From: a bacterium
GTDB taxonomy: Bacteria > Margulisbacteria > Marinamargulisbacteria > SXXA01 > JAHFDB01
Length of the DNA: 32,243 bases
NCBI GenBank assembly: GCA_023249195.1
Contig: JAHFDB010000016.1
Coordinates: 1-32,243 of the forward strand
Direction of reading: 5' to 3'
Shown here: piece by piece, positions 10,530 to 19,606 of the stretch
How the letters are laid out: each line of letters opens with the position of its first letter
How positions within the stretch are numbered: position 1 is the first letter of the stretch
Notes under the pieces: generated by a model
The model's input: only the letters and a program-made list of their open reading frames with translations
The model's database searches: none
What the model was told of the DNA's origin: nothing
Made by a program: the position numbers and the translations under genes

Positions 10530-11107
10530 TGTTGTTAAGTCTTATTTTTGTCGGGCTTATTGTTTTTGTGTGGTCTGTTTTGTTTCGGGAAGTGTTTTTG
10601 TATGATTTTAGGGGAACCCTTTTTCAAATTAGACATGAACTGTTTTTTCTTAGTGTTAAAAATGGGCCTCTTTTTTCCTTTAATTCGAAACTGTATACGC
10701 AATTTGAATCTAGTATCAATGGTACAATACGGTATTCACATATTATTACCTTCTATAGAAGCGTGATTTTTTTTATTACATTGAAGGTTTTAAGAAAAAA
10801 AATTACTCATAACCCCTCTTTGCAGAGGGTTTTTGAAGAAGAAAAAAACTCTATTCAAAATGAAAAAGTGATACAAGCGGTGGGTCAATTAATAGACAGA
10901 TATCATTTAGCGATAGGATTGCACATTGTGAGGTCTTCTTTTTTTATTTCATTATGTTTTTTGATTTATTTTATTTATTATGGATTTAGATCGTTAGTCA
11001 CTCTCGGGTTTGTTTCCGCACAAACGGGATTCCAAAGTTTTCAAAAAAAGATACTCCCCAGTATACATTTTCAAACTTCTTTAGCGAAAAGATATGGGAT
11101 GTTGTAG
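10526..11107 (+). CDS. Hypothetical membrane protein
   Basis: 193 aa, N-terminal and C-terminal TM helices, internal RGTLFQIRHELFFLSVKNG; AT-rich. Confidence 0.65.
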   Translation: MMLLSLIFVGLIVFVWSVLFREVFLYDFRGTLFQIRHELFFLSVKNGPLFSFNSKLYTQFESSINGTIRYSHIITFYRSVIFFITLKVLRKKITHNPSLQRVFEEEKNSIQNEKVIQAVGQLIDRYHLAIGLHIVRSSFFISLCFLIYFIYYGFRSLVTLGFVSAQTGFQSFQKKILPSIHFQTSLAKRYGML

Positions 11108-11151
11108 GGCATAGGTCTGGTTTTTTTTGACCAGGAAGAAGCTTCCTTAAG

Positions 11152-13590
11152 ATGAGATTCCCTCTATTTTTTCAGTGCGCCTTTTTTATTTTCCTGAGTC
11201 TCTTCCGTGTTTGCATCTGCGCTCAAGACAGCCCCGTATCCTTGACGGCTGATCATCTGTATTATGCAGAAGACGTGCATCAGGTGTTTGCCTCATCCAA
11301 TGTAAAGCTGGGGTATCAGGATGTTGAAATTAAGGCCTCTCATTTACAGCTCGACACCCTGAGCAACACCGTCTGGGGAACAGGTAATATCCAAGTCAAA
11401 CGAGGCGAAGATCAGTTTGAGTCTTCTTATTTGTTTTATAATCTCGATAGTCACGAGATGTCTTTGCAAAACATTCATGTGGCAATGACACCCCAAGAGG
11501 GAAAATCGACCCTGTTTTTGAAGGCGCAAGAACTTCATGATACCGGTAAAGCCCAATCCGGACAGGAGGCCAAATTTACCACATGTTCTTTGGAAGATCC
11601 GACTCACTATTTTATTTCTGCAAAACGTTTTGACTATTATCCCAATCAACGTGTGATTGGCTATGATGTGTTTGTATATCAGCCTATTTTATTTATTCCG
11701 TTTGGGTTTTGGACCCCCTATTATCGGTATGAACTAGGAAAGCGTCGGGTCATTTGGAACTTCCCTGTTGTGGGTAAAAAAGAGGAAACTGGATGGGGAT
11801 GGTACATGCAAAACACCATCGATTATGCCCTTGTAAATGGGAAAGATTCTAGTGTCTTTTTTGATATTTTTGAAAACAAAGGATTTGGGTTGGGGGTTCG
11901 ACACCAATATGATCTTCAACAGCATCAAGGGTCTTTGCTTTATTATCGATTAGATGAACTCGATACTCATTTACTCAATGAAAAAACAGAATGGACTGAC
12001 ACATTCAAATTATCAGATAACCTGGATGTGACCCTAGGTTATAAAAAAATAGATGCTACGCGTATCAATGGATTTGGTCGTCAAAAAGAAGAGGCTAAAA
12101 CAATCTCGGCCCATTATGACAATTTAGGAGAGGTTTATCAGTGGAATTTAGCCGACAATCAAAATTTTAATCAGCACTATCGATCATTGTCATTTCAACT
12201 GGATCATCAGTTTAATCAAGATAAAATTTATACCCTTAAGGCCATTCAGCAAGATAATTTAGCCGGATTTCGTCGCAGTACCCAGTTGTATGGGTCGAGA
12301 ACCTTTCGGTTTTCAGAAGGCATTATAGTCACTACTCAGCTGGATTTAAAAAAAACAGAAAATACCCAGCGGCTTTTTCCTTCTGATGACACTTTGGAAA
12401 CAAACCTGTCATTTTCCAAACCCATTACACCCGAATTGATGTTGAATATGAGGATCAACCACTTAGCCGATTTAGATGCCCCCGGCATTACCGCCAACAT
12501 ACAGAATCGTAATTATTTTTATCGATTACCCGAGGTGATTTTGAGATATACCCCTCAATGGGACGGCTGGCAAACCCGTCATCAATTGACCGTGGCACGG
12601 TATCAGGAAGTCCAATATGTGTCTCAATTTCAGACGCAACAAACCGTCCCTAAAACCATTGATTTTACTGTCGCACCCAATACCTACATTTTGAATGAAA
12701 ATATCAGTCGCACATTTGATCAGTTGCCTCTGCTGTCTTCTTTGACTTGGTCATCAGGCTATAACCAATATATTTTTAGCACCCCAGGCAAAGATCTGTT
12801 TAATGGAGATGCCATGTATACGCTTGATTTTAATATCAACCACTCGGCAACGGTATTCTCTTTTTTGAAAACAGACTCTACGTTTACCAGCGTGTATGCG
12901 CCAAAAGAAAACAGGTCTCCTTTCACCTATTTCGGGGATAAAACCCAGCAACAAAATATAATAACCGAACGATGGACTTTTTTTTTATGGGACCTATCAA
13001 GATACAAGTGGACACACGAAACCGGCTATGATTTTATCAATAATCAGTGGCGCGATTATCGAACACAGTTAGTTTTAAAGCCAGTATCTATTTTAACCAT
13101 GACCCTTGCTTCAGGAAAAAAGCTAAGCCCTAGCCTTTTTGATGCTCATAATGACTATTATCCTACTGCCTTTAATATGGATTTAGCACCCACTGACAAT
13201 GCCTCGGTTAAATTAAACTACTCGATCTCATTAGACACTAACGAGTTTATCTATCGCAATCGCACCACCCTTCAGAGCTCACAATTTGGGTTTAAAGTTC
13301 CTTTAGGTCCAAACCCTGATTATCGATGGGAAATTGGGCTGGGATTTGTGTATAATACACTCAGCCAAGAAGGTAATTTTGATCCAAGACGCTATGAACT
13401 TCAGACGGTGAACATTGTGAAGCGGGAACATTGTCGCACCCTCAGTTTTGGGTACAACAAAACCTCGGATGAATTTATGTTTCGGTATACTATTGATGCG
13501 TTTCCTGAAGATCCGATTGAATTTATTCGCAATAAAGCGAACTGGAAAGTAGGTGGGCGTTTGAATCAAAGTGCCCAGGAGAGATTTTAA
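11152..13590 (+). CDS. lptD: LPS assembly outer membrane protein LptD (OstA-like)
   Basis: Signal peptide, OstA-like N-terminal domain (LTADHLYYAEDVHQVFASSNVKLGYQDVEIKASHLQLD), YFISAKRFDYYPNQRVIGYDVFVYQPILFIPFGFWTPYY, long beta-barrel region. Confidence 0.88.
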   Translation: MRFPLFFQCAFFIFLSLFRVCICAQDSPVSLTADHLYYAEDVHQVFASSNVKLGYQDVEIKASHLQLDTLSNTVWGTGNIQVKRGEDQFESSYLFYNLDSHEMSLQNIHVAMTPQEGKSTLFLKAQELHDTGKAQSGQEAKFTTCSLEDPTHYFISAKRFDYYPNQRVIGYDVFVYQPILFIPFGFWTPYYRYELGKRRVIWNFPVVGKKEETGWGWYMQNTIDYALVNGKDSSVFFDIFENKGFGLGVRHQYDLQQHQGSLLYYRLDELDTHLLNEKTEWTDTFKLSDNLDVTLGYKKIDATRINGFGRQKEEAKTISAHYDNLGEVYQWNLADNQNFNQHYRSLSFQLDHQFNQDKIYTLKAIQQDNLAGFRRSTQLYGSRTFRFSEGIIVTTQLDLKKTENTQRLFPSDDTLETNLSFSKPITPELMLNMRINHLADLDAPGITANIQNRNYFYRLPEVILRYTPQWDGWQTRHQLTVARYQEVQYVSQFQTQQTVPKTIDFTVAPNTYILNENISRTFDQLPLLSSLTWSSGYNQYIFSTPGKDLFNGDAMYTLDFNINHSATVFSFLKTDSTFTSVYAPKENRSPFTYFGDKTQQQNIITERWTFFLWDLSRYKWTHETGYDFINNQWRDYRTQLVLKPVSILTMTLASGKKLSPSLFDAHNDYYPTAFNMDLAPTDNASVKLNYSISLDTNEFIYRNRTTLQSSQFGFKVPLGPNPDYRWEIGLGFVYNTLSQEGNFDPRRYELQTVNIVKREHCRTLSFGYNKTSDEFMFRYTIDAFPEDPIEFIRNKANWKVGGRLNQSAQERF

Positions 13591-13591
13591 T

Positions 13592-14308
13592 ATGACCCCT
13601 TTCAAACGCCTTCTTTTAGTGGGGATTTTGAGCCTGTTCAGTCTGTTTGGCTGTGCCCGATCCCTCACCACTCCGACACAGGCTTTAAAGTTAGATTTAC
13701 GCATCACCTTTAAAGGCACTATCGATACCACTCGTTATCGATATTATGTCCTTTTTTCCTCTTCGGCATTTCCAACGCTGCCTAACTTCGGAACCTCGGA
13801 ATATATGCCGACCCCTGGAAATGGCTACAATGAAAACGATGATTTATTCAGACGGAATGATGGCGGAATTTCCTACTATTATCAGCATTATTTTTCTACT
13901 TGGATGGACTATATTGCGACGTATCAATCAACCCTCTATTTGAACCCTTCTGGGGCATCTGCATTTGTCGCCTCACAAAATGCTACTTATGCGCCTGTTT
14001 CCAGAACAGGGATGACATTTGAAGTGATAGGCGGCAACCAAATCCACCTCCAAATTCCTTTATCTTATTTATCGCAGGACAGTGGCCGACTTTATATCGA
14101 TATCATGACAACAGACATTCGAGATACGACCGATTTAGGCCAAGGGAAACCCCCTTCAGGGCAAATTTTAGACCATTTGCACGGAATCAAGCCCACGCTT
14201 GTGACCGGCATTGCAACCTTTCCGGCCATTCGGGGTGACGAATCGACCACACTCGATAATGTGAACGATGCTGCCAATATTCAGTCATGGGAGGCTTACA
14301 CATTTTAA
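13592..14308 (+). CDS. Putative lipoprotein of unknown function
   Basis: MTPFKRLLLVGILSLFSLFGCARS with lipobox LFGC; AGGAGAG RBS supports ATG 13592. Confidence 0.75.
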   Translation: MTPFKRLLLVGILSLFSLFGCARSLTTPTQALKLDLRITFKGTIDTTRYRYYVLFSSSAFPTLPNFGTSEYMPTPGNGYNENDDLFRRNDGGISYYYQHYFSTWMDYIATYQSTLYLNPSGASAFVASQNATYAPVSRTGMTFEVIGGNQIHLQIPLSYLSQDSGRLYIDIMTTDIRDTTDLGQGKPPSGQILDHLHGIKPTLVTGIATFPAIRGDESTTLDNVNDAANIQSWEAYTF

Positions 14309-15849
14309 CCCTATTATCGTCTCTGTTTGTCGCAATCTCCTTTCCAAGGGCCTCGCTTTGGACTTTGGCTTATATAGGCCTGTTGCCTTTATTGTTCGGT
14401 GCTCAGATGGTGCTGCATTCTAGTCGCACTGTCGAACAAAAAATTAAAGCATTGATGGGCCGAGGGTTTGTCTTTGCTTTTGTATTTTTAGGCTATTTTC
14501 ATAGTTGGATGTTTACCCTCAGCGTCTGGGCCCATTGGGGTTGGATTATGCTGCTTTGGATAGGGCTTTGCGCCTATTTATCGGTGTTTTATGGGGTGGC
14601 CATGGGACTTTATGGGTGGGTTGTACTGAAAGGCCCTAAGTTAAAATGGGCCCACACGCTGCTGTTTCCCTCTCTGTGGATCTTGGCCGAGTGGGGACGA
14701 TCGTTAGGACCCTTGGGAGATCCGGGCGGCGTCTTGGGCTATTCTCAGGTGTCTGTACCTGCGGTGTTGCAATGGGCATCTGTCGTTGGGGTTTATGGAC
14801 TATCGTTTTTTTGTGTCTGGGTAAACGACATGATTTTCAGATGCCTCACCCATGAACACGAGAAAAAACGCATGCACTATTTGATGGTTTTGACCGGAGT
14901 TGTGCTTGCAATATGGGCCGGAGGAGCCCTGCTATTACATCGCCCCAATCCGGCAGGACTGCGCTCAATTCCGATAGCCATTGTCCAAGGGAACTATGCC
15001 CAAGATAAAAAACTGGACCCTTTGAGCTGGGACCCCTTAAGGGCCGATATTTTAGACTACACAAAACGCTCTCTAGAAACAAATCCGAACCATGCAGACT
15101 TTGTTTTTTGGCCTGAAACTATTACGCCTACGTTTAATTTAAATCATACGGGATGGGTCCTTTCTGTGGTTCAGTTGGCCCAAAAACACAAGGTAAACAT
15201 CGTCTTTGGAACCCCCATTGACTGCGAGGGACGTTATTATAATGGGGCTGTTGTGATTGGCCCCAACGGAATTGAACCTCACATATACCGTAAAAGCCGA
15301 TTGATGCCTTTTGGAGAATATTGGCCCGGAAAAAAATGGTTAATGCACGTCAAAGCACTGCGCCCCGTCTTAGGAGAAGACTATATCCCAGCACCTCACA
15401 TAGACATATTACCCGCGGGACATGCAAACATCGGAATGGAAATTTGTTTAGAGTCTGCATTTCCCTGCTATGCCCGAGCACAATGTTTAAACGGGGCCGA
15501 TTTTTTAGCCATCGCTCTAAACAACGCCTGGTTTGGACACTCGTTTGCAGCCGATGAACATTTCGACATGACCAAGATGCGTGCAGTGGAATCCAATCGC
15601 TATGTGGTAATAGCAGGAAATACAGGCATTTCCGGAGTCATTAGCCCCAGAGGGGATGTCCTCACACAAAGTGTATTAAATACACGAACGATTCTAACGG
15701 CTGAGATAAAAACGGGGTTTAAACTCTCACCCTATCACCAGTGTGGAAATAGTGTGGTGTGGGCAGCGGGTATCTTTATTATGCTTCTTTGTTTTGTTGT
15801 CATTGCTCGACAAACCACAGGCTCGAAACCTATAGCCCCCCGAAATTAA
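14287..15849 (+). CDS. lnt: Apolipoprotein N-acyltransferase
   Basis: Multiple TM helices plus nitrilase domain: VFWPETITP, YRKSRLMPFGEYWPG, IGMEICLESAFP (Glu/Lys/Cys triad). Confidence 0.93.
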   Translation: MGGLHILTLLSSLFVAISFPRASLWTLAYIGLLPLLFGAQMVLHSSRTVEQKIKALMGRGFVFAFVFLGYFHSWMFTLSVWAHWGWIMLLWIGLCAYLSVFYGVAMGLYGWVVLKGPKLKWAHTLLFPSLWILAEWGRSLGPLGDPGGVLGYSQVSVPAVLQWASVVGVYGLSFFCVWVNDMIFRCLTHEHEKKRMHYLMVLTGVVLAIWAGGALLLHRPNPAGLRSIPIAIVQGNYAQDKKLDPLSWDPLRADILDYTKRSLETNPNHADFVFWPETITPTFNLNHTGWVLSVVQLAQKHKVNIVFGTPIDCEGRYYNGAVVIGPNGIEPHIYRKSRLMPFGEYWPGKKWLMHVKALRPVLGEDYIPAPHIDILPAGHANIGMEICLESAFPCYARAQCLNGADFLAIALNNAWFGHSFAADEHFDMTKMRAVESNRYVVIAGNTGISGVISPRGDVLTQSVLNTRTILTAEIKTGFKLSPYHQCGNSVVWAAGIFIMLLCFVVIARQTTGSKPIAPRN

Positions 15850-15861
15850 ATATAATCACAC

Positions 15862-15898
15862 TTGTATAAATTGCAATAATTCACTAAAATAATAGTGA
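15862..15898 (+). promoter_or_regulatory. Candidate promoter with overlapping palindromic operator upstream of the TetR gene
   Basis: TTGTAT - 17 bp - TAAAAT, with perfect inverted repeat TCACTA-AAATAA-TAGTGA at 15881-15898 overlapping the -10. Confidence 0.55.
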
Positions 15899-15923
15899 GG
15901 TTATATATTTTGGAGGTGTGACT

Positions 15924-16604
15924 ATGAAAAAAAGCAAGGTATCACAGGAAAAGACCCGTCGGGTTTTAATCGAGATTGCGGTGACGCTGATCGCTGAAAA
16001 AGGGTTTGAAAAGACCACCATGCGAGAGATTTCACGAAAGGCCAAACTGTCGGACGCCACGATTTATCACTATTTTTCAACCAAGGAAATGATTGTGTTG
16101 GGATATATTCATTTGCGGCAAATTCAAGCCGTAGAAACATTAAAAAAGATTCCCGATTTTGACACTTATTCTTTGCAGGAAAAGTTACATACCTATTTTG
16201 AAACCATTTTTGAAAGCTATTTACCTGATCGTCCTTTTGTTTTGGAGGCAGTTCAGTTGGCACACCGCCTGTTATTGAGTCATTTTGAGGAACAGGCTCG
16301 TATTAAAGATATTTTTATTACTCAAATCCGAGAGTTTTTGAGGCTTTCTATTGAGAGGGAAGAAATTCCTGATCAGTCGATTGAGGGGATCATTCCTCAT
16401 CTGATTTTTGATGTATATCTAATGGTTCTTTTGCATTGGGCAAAAGACAACTCGCCCCAATGTGAACGCACCACCCAACTGACGGATATGGCGACAGGCT
16501 TTAGTGTAAGCGTGTTAAAGCAAGGAATGATTTCTAAAGCAATGGATTTGGGCATGTTTTTTCTAAGATCCCATTTTACCGAGATTTTTTATGGAAAAAA
16601 ATAA
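15924..16604 (+). CDS. TetR family transcriptional regulator
   Basis: TRRVLIEIAVTLIAEKGFEKTTMREISRKAKLSDATIYHYFSTKEMIVLGYI; GGAGGT RBS fits ATG 15924 better than GTG 15918. Confidence 0.93.
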   Translation: MKKSKVSQEKTRRVLIEIAVTLIAEKGFEKTTMREISRKAKLSDATIYHYFSTKEMIVLGYIHLRQIQAVETLKKIPDFDTYSLQEKLHTYFETIFESYLPDRPFVLEAVQLAHRLLLSHFEEQARIKDIFITQIREFLRLSIEREEIPDQSIEGIIPHLIFDVYLMVLLHWAKDNSPQCERTTQLTDMATGFSVSVLKQGMISKAMDLGMFFLRSHFTEIFYGKK

Positions 16605-17895
16605 GAAAATTCCTCTCAACAAAGCCGGTCGGGTGGGGGCGATGTCAGCTTCAGCTGTCAAACTTGCAGCCAAACATGGGGTGTACTTAGCCTCACGCCC
16701 TTTTTCCTCTAAAGAAAGACGGTCAAAAATCCAAAGCGAACACTATCAACAGGTTGCAAAAAGTATTTTTGAGACTGTAGCAAGCCTTAAAGGAGCAGCA
16801 TTAAAAGCCTTGCAAATGGTGAGTTCTGAAGCCGATTTATTACCACCAGAATTCCGTACTGTTTTTGCAAAAGCATGCTATCAGGTGCCCCCCCTGAATC
16901 GGGCTTTGGTGCGTAAAGTGATCATGTCTCAGTTGGAAAAACCTCCGGAAACGCTATTTGAGCGTTTTGAAACTGAAGCCTTTGCGGCAGCTTCAATCGG
17001 GCAGGTGCATCGGGCCGATACTATAGAGGGGGCAGCGGTCGTGGTCAAAATTCAGTATCCTGGTATCGCGGTAACCATTGCGCATGACCTTTCTTTACTG
17101 AGGATGCTTTTAGGACCCTTGTTAAAGCCGATTTTGAAAGACAAGCAGAAAATTTTACATACCATTCTAGAAGAGTGCGAGACACGGTTTATAGAAGAAA
17201 CCGATTATGTGAAAGAGCGTTCCTCAATGAACTGGTTTCGAAAGGCGAACCATCATCCCGACATTGTGATTCCTAGAGCATGGCCGTCGTTGAGCTCGGG
17301 CTCGGTTCTGACCATGGACTATCTCCAGGGGATGCATCTGGAGGAGTGGCTTCAAACGGATCCTTCTCAAAGTGATCGAGACCATTATGGACAATTAATG
17401 TGGGATTTCTTCATGACTTTTTTTACTCAACATCACATTTTGCATGCAGATCCGAATATTGGAAATTTTTTGTTTTTGAAAGAAGGAAAATTAGGCGTAT
17501 TGGATTTTGGGTGTATCAAGAGCGTTTCTTCTGAATTTCCTGCAAACATTCTGAGTTTGATTCAAAGCCATATCAACCATGATATCGCATCTGTACTCAG
17601 ACTGTATCGTCAATTTGGCATTATCGGCGATGCTATGACGGACACCCCTGCACACATTGACTCTAAATTAGCAGGTTTCCGTGCTTGGTTGACCGAACCG
17701 TATCGACATGAACGGTTTGATTTTGGGGCTCATCCTGACTATATGAAACAGCGTCTAGAGGCTAACTTTAGGACAGCTGGAGACGTATTGATCAATACCA
17801 CCCCTGATTTTGTGATGTTTGATCGGACCTACATGGGACTGATGAATACCTTGTCTCGGATGAGATCGAGGGTGGTAATGGGGGGCTATCTCTAG
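16591..17895 (+). CDS. ABC1/AarF/UbiB-like atypical kinase family protein
   Basis: LKGAALKALQMVS, AAASIGQVHRA, VVVKIQYPGI, HILHADPNIGNFLF, LGVLDFGCIK. Confidence 0.93.
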   Translation: MEKNKKIPLNKAGRVGAMSASAVKLAAKHGVYLASRPFSSKERRSKIQSEHYQQVAKSIFETVASLKGAALKALQMVSSEADLLPPEFRTVFAKACYQVPPLNRALVRKVIMSQLEKPPETLFERFETEAFAAASIGQVHRADTIEGAAVVVKIQYPGIAVTIAHDLSLLRMLLGPLLKPILKDKQKILHTILEECETRFIEETDYVKERSSMNWFRKANHHPDIVIPRAWPSLSSGSVLTMDYLQGMHLEEWLQTDPSQSDRDHYGQLMWDFFMTFFTQHHILHADPNIGNFLFLKEGKLGVLDFGCIKSVSSEFPANILSLIQSHINHDIASVLRLYRQFGIIGDAMTDTPAHIDSKLAGFRAWLTEPYRHERFDFGAHPDYMKQRLEANFRTAGDVLINTTPDFVMFDRTYMGLMNTLSRMRSRVVMGGYL

Positions 17896-17911
17896 ACAAC
17901 ATGACATCGTA

Positions 17912-18454
17912 CTAGCCTCGTTGTGTTGTTAAAACCACCTCATCTTCCCCGTCAATTTCGCAAAGCCTTACTTTGATATAGTCGGTTTTTTCTGTCAAAA
18001 GCGTTTTGCCTATAAAGTTGGCAAAAATGGGCAACTGCCTATGCCCTCGATCGATCAAAACAGCCAGCTCGATAGAGGCAGGTCTTCCGAAGTCTGAGAG
18101 GGCATTGAGGGAAGCCCGAATGGTTCTGCCACTAAACAACACATCGTCTACCAAAATGAGTGTTTTATTAGTGAGATTGAAGGGGATATCCGTTTCCCTC
18201 AGGGTTACAAATTGACCCCTGGAAAGCAGATCGTCTCGATAAAGGGAGCTGTCAAGTTTTCCTATGGGGAGGGTTATGCCTGTTTTTTTTTCGATGGCCA
18301 CTTTAAGCCTGTCTGCAACGGGATACCCTGCCGATAAAATTCCCACCAAGACTACGCCTTCTAAGGAAGGGTGTTGCTCCGTTATTTTATCGGCGAGCGC
18401 GTGTATGGCGTGTGTAATTTCCTCGCCGGTCATCGCGTGTTCCGAAAGGATCAT
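17912..18454 (-). CDS. pyrR: PyrR bifunctional pyrimidine operon regulator / uracil phosphoribosyltransferase
   Basis: VLVGILSAGYPVADRL, PIGKLDSSLYRDDL, LILVDDVLFSGRTIRASLNALSDFGRPASIELAVLIDRGHRQLPI. Confidence 0.93.
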   Translation of the reverse strand: MILSEHAMTGEEITHAIHALADKITEQHPSLEGVVLVGILSAGYPVADRLKVAIEKKTGITLPIGKLDSSLYRDDLLSRGQFVTLRETDIPFNLTNKTLILVDDVLFSGRTIRASLNALSDFGRPASIELAVLIDRGHRQLPIFANFIGKTLLTEKTDYIKVRLCEIDGEDEVVLTTQRG

Positions 18455-19041
18455 AGCGCCCCTTTGGTAGAAGGAATGCCTTTTTTTCTAGGGTTAATGA
18501 CAGATGCTTGATCTAGAAATACGCCCAGCCCCTTAAAACACGCTTCGATCATGTGGTGAAGATTGGTTCCAGATTTTAGCTCAATGTGAAGATTAATTCT
18601 GGCATTATTCACAAAGGCCCTAAAAAACTCTTCGGCAAGTTCAACATCAAAAGCCCCTACTTTGGCCTTAGGGAAGTCGGCAACAAAAGACAAATAAGGT
18701 CGATTGCTGATATCTATGGCTACTTGGCACAGGGTTTCATCCATGGGCATTAGCCCCGAGGCAAAACGTTGAATGCCCTTGGCATCCCCCAAGGCTTCAC
18801 GGAAAGCTTGGCCAAGGCAAATCCCCACATCTTCTACGGTATGATGAAAATCAACGTCTAAGTCCCCTTTCGCTTTTAAATGGAGATCGAATAGCCCATG
18901 AGTCGTCATCAAATTGAGCATGTGATCAAAAAAGGCGACTCCTGTTGCAATGGTTGATTTTCCCGTGCCGTCTATTGAAAAGGTTAATTCGATATCCGTT
19001 TCGTTTGTTTTACGGTTGATAGATGCTTTTCTGTCCGCCAT
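18451..19041 (-). CDS. hisB: Imidazoleglycerol-phosphate dehydratase
   Basis: RKTNETDIELTFSIDGTGKSTIATGVAFFDHMLNLMTTHGLFDLHLKAKGDLDVDFHHTVEDVGICLGQAF. Confidence 0.97.
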   Translation of the reverse strand: MADRKASINRKTNETDIELTFSIDGTGKSTIATGVAFFDHMLNLMTTHGLFDLHLKAKGDLDVDFHHTVEDVGICLGQAFREALGDAKGIQRFASGLMPMDETLCQVAIDISNRPYLSFVADFPKAKVGAFDVELAEEFFRAFVNNARINLHIELKSGTNLHHMIEACFKGLGVFLDQASVINPRKKGIPSTKGAL

Positions 19042-19071
19042 GATATTCTCCCTTGTGTTTTGAAATACGCT

Positions 19072-19515
19072 TTAGGAAGCGCTGATTTGAGCAGATGCTT
19101 TCAAAAATCCTAACAAAGCCTTTGCTGTTTCTTGGCCTTTTTCAAAAAGATGTGCTTGAAAAAAAGCATGATGAATATCGTGTTCATGAAAGTGGTGCGG
19201 GGTCATGACACAGGATAATACAGGGACTCCAGAATCAAGCTGAACCCTCATTAACCCATCAATCACGGCCTGTCCAACAAAGTCGTGGCGATAAATGCCC
19301 CCATCAACAACCAATCCAAATGCGAGAACCCCTTCATAACGTCCTGACTGGGTACATTTTTGCGCTAAAAGAGGAATTTCCAGACTACCAGGAACTGTAA
19401 ATCGGTCTAGTTGACCCTCTGAATATCCTGCCGAAACTAAGGCCTGCAGACATGCGTTTACTGCTATTTGAACCAATTCTGAATGCCATTCGGCGCTAAT
19501 AAATGCAATTTTCAT
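19072..19515 (-). CDS. ribH: 6,7-dimethyl-8-ribityllumazine synthase, type II (RibH2-like)
   Basis: AEWHSELVQIAV, FTVPGSLEIPLLAQ, FGLVVDGGIYRHDFVGQAVIDGLMRVQLDSGVPVLSCVMTPHHFHEHDIHHAFFQAHLFEKGQETAKALL, strongly like the Brucella RibH2 pattern as remembered; start taken at ATG 19515. Confidence 0.88.
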   Translation of the reverse strand: MKIAFISAEWHSELVQIAVNACLQALVSAGYSEGQLDRFTVPGSLEIPLLAQKCTQSGRYEGVLAFGLVVDGGIYRHDFVGQAVIDGLMRVQLDSGVPVLSCVMTPHHFHEHDIHHAFFQAHLFEKGQETAKALLGFLKASAQISAS

Positions 19516-19606
19516 ACGGATGAGTATACTCAAAAAAATAAAAAATGAGGAGCCCTTAATAAAAGCCCTTATAGCAGTAAAGCCTTACCCCCCCCCTCCT
19601 GTTTGA

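Noticed and set aside
11117-11134. CTGGTT-TTTTTT-GACCAG hairpin before lptD as a terminator
   Set aside because: Short stem with wobble, T-run lies in the loop and not after the stem; not a convincing intrinsic terminator
13303-13731. 142-aa minus-strand ORF across the lptD/lipoprotein junction
   Set aside because: Antisense shadow of two supported genes; sequence shows no domain
19522-19531. Palindrome GAGTATACTC upstream of ribH
   Set aside because: 10-bp palindrome likely overlaps a -10-like TATACT; too short to claim as an operator or riboswitch
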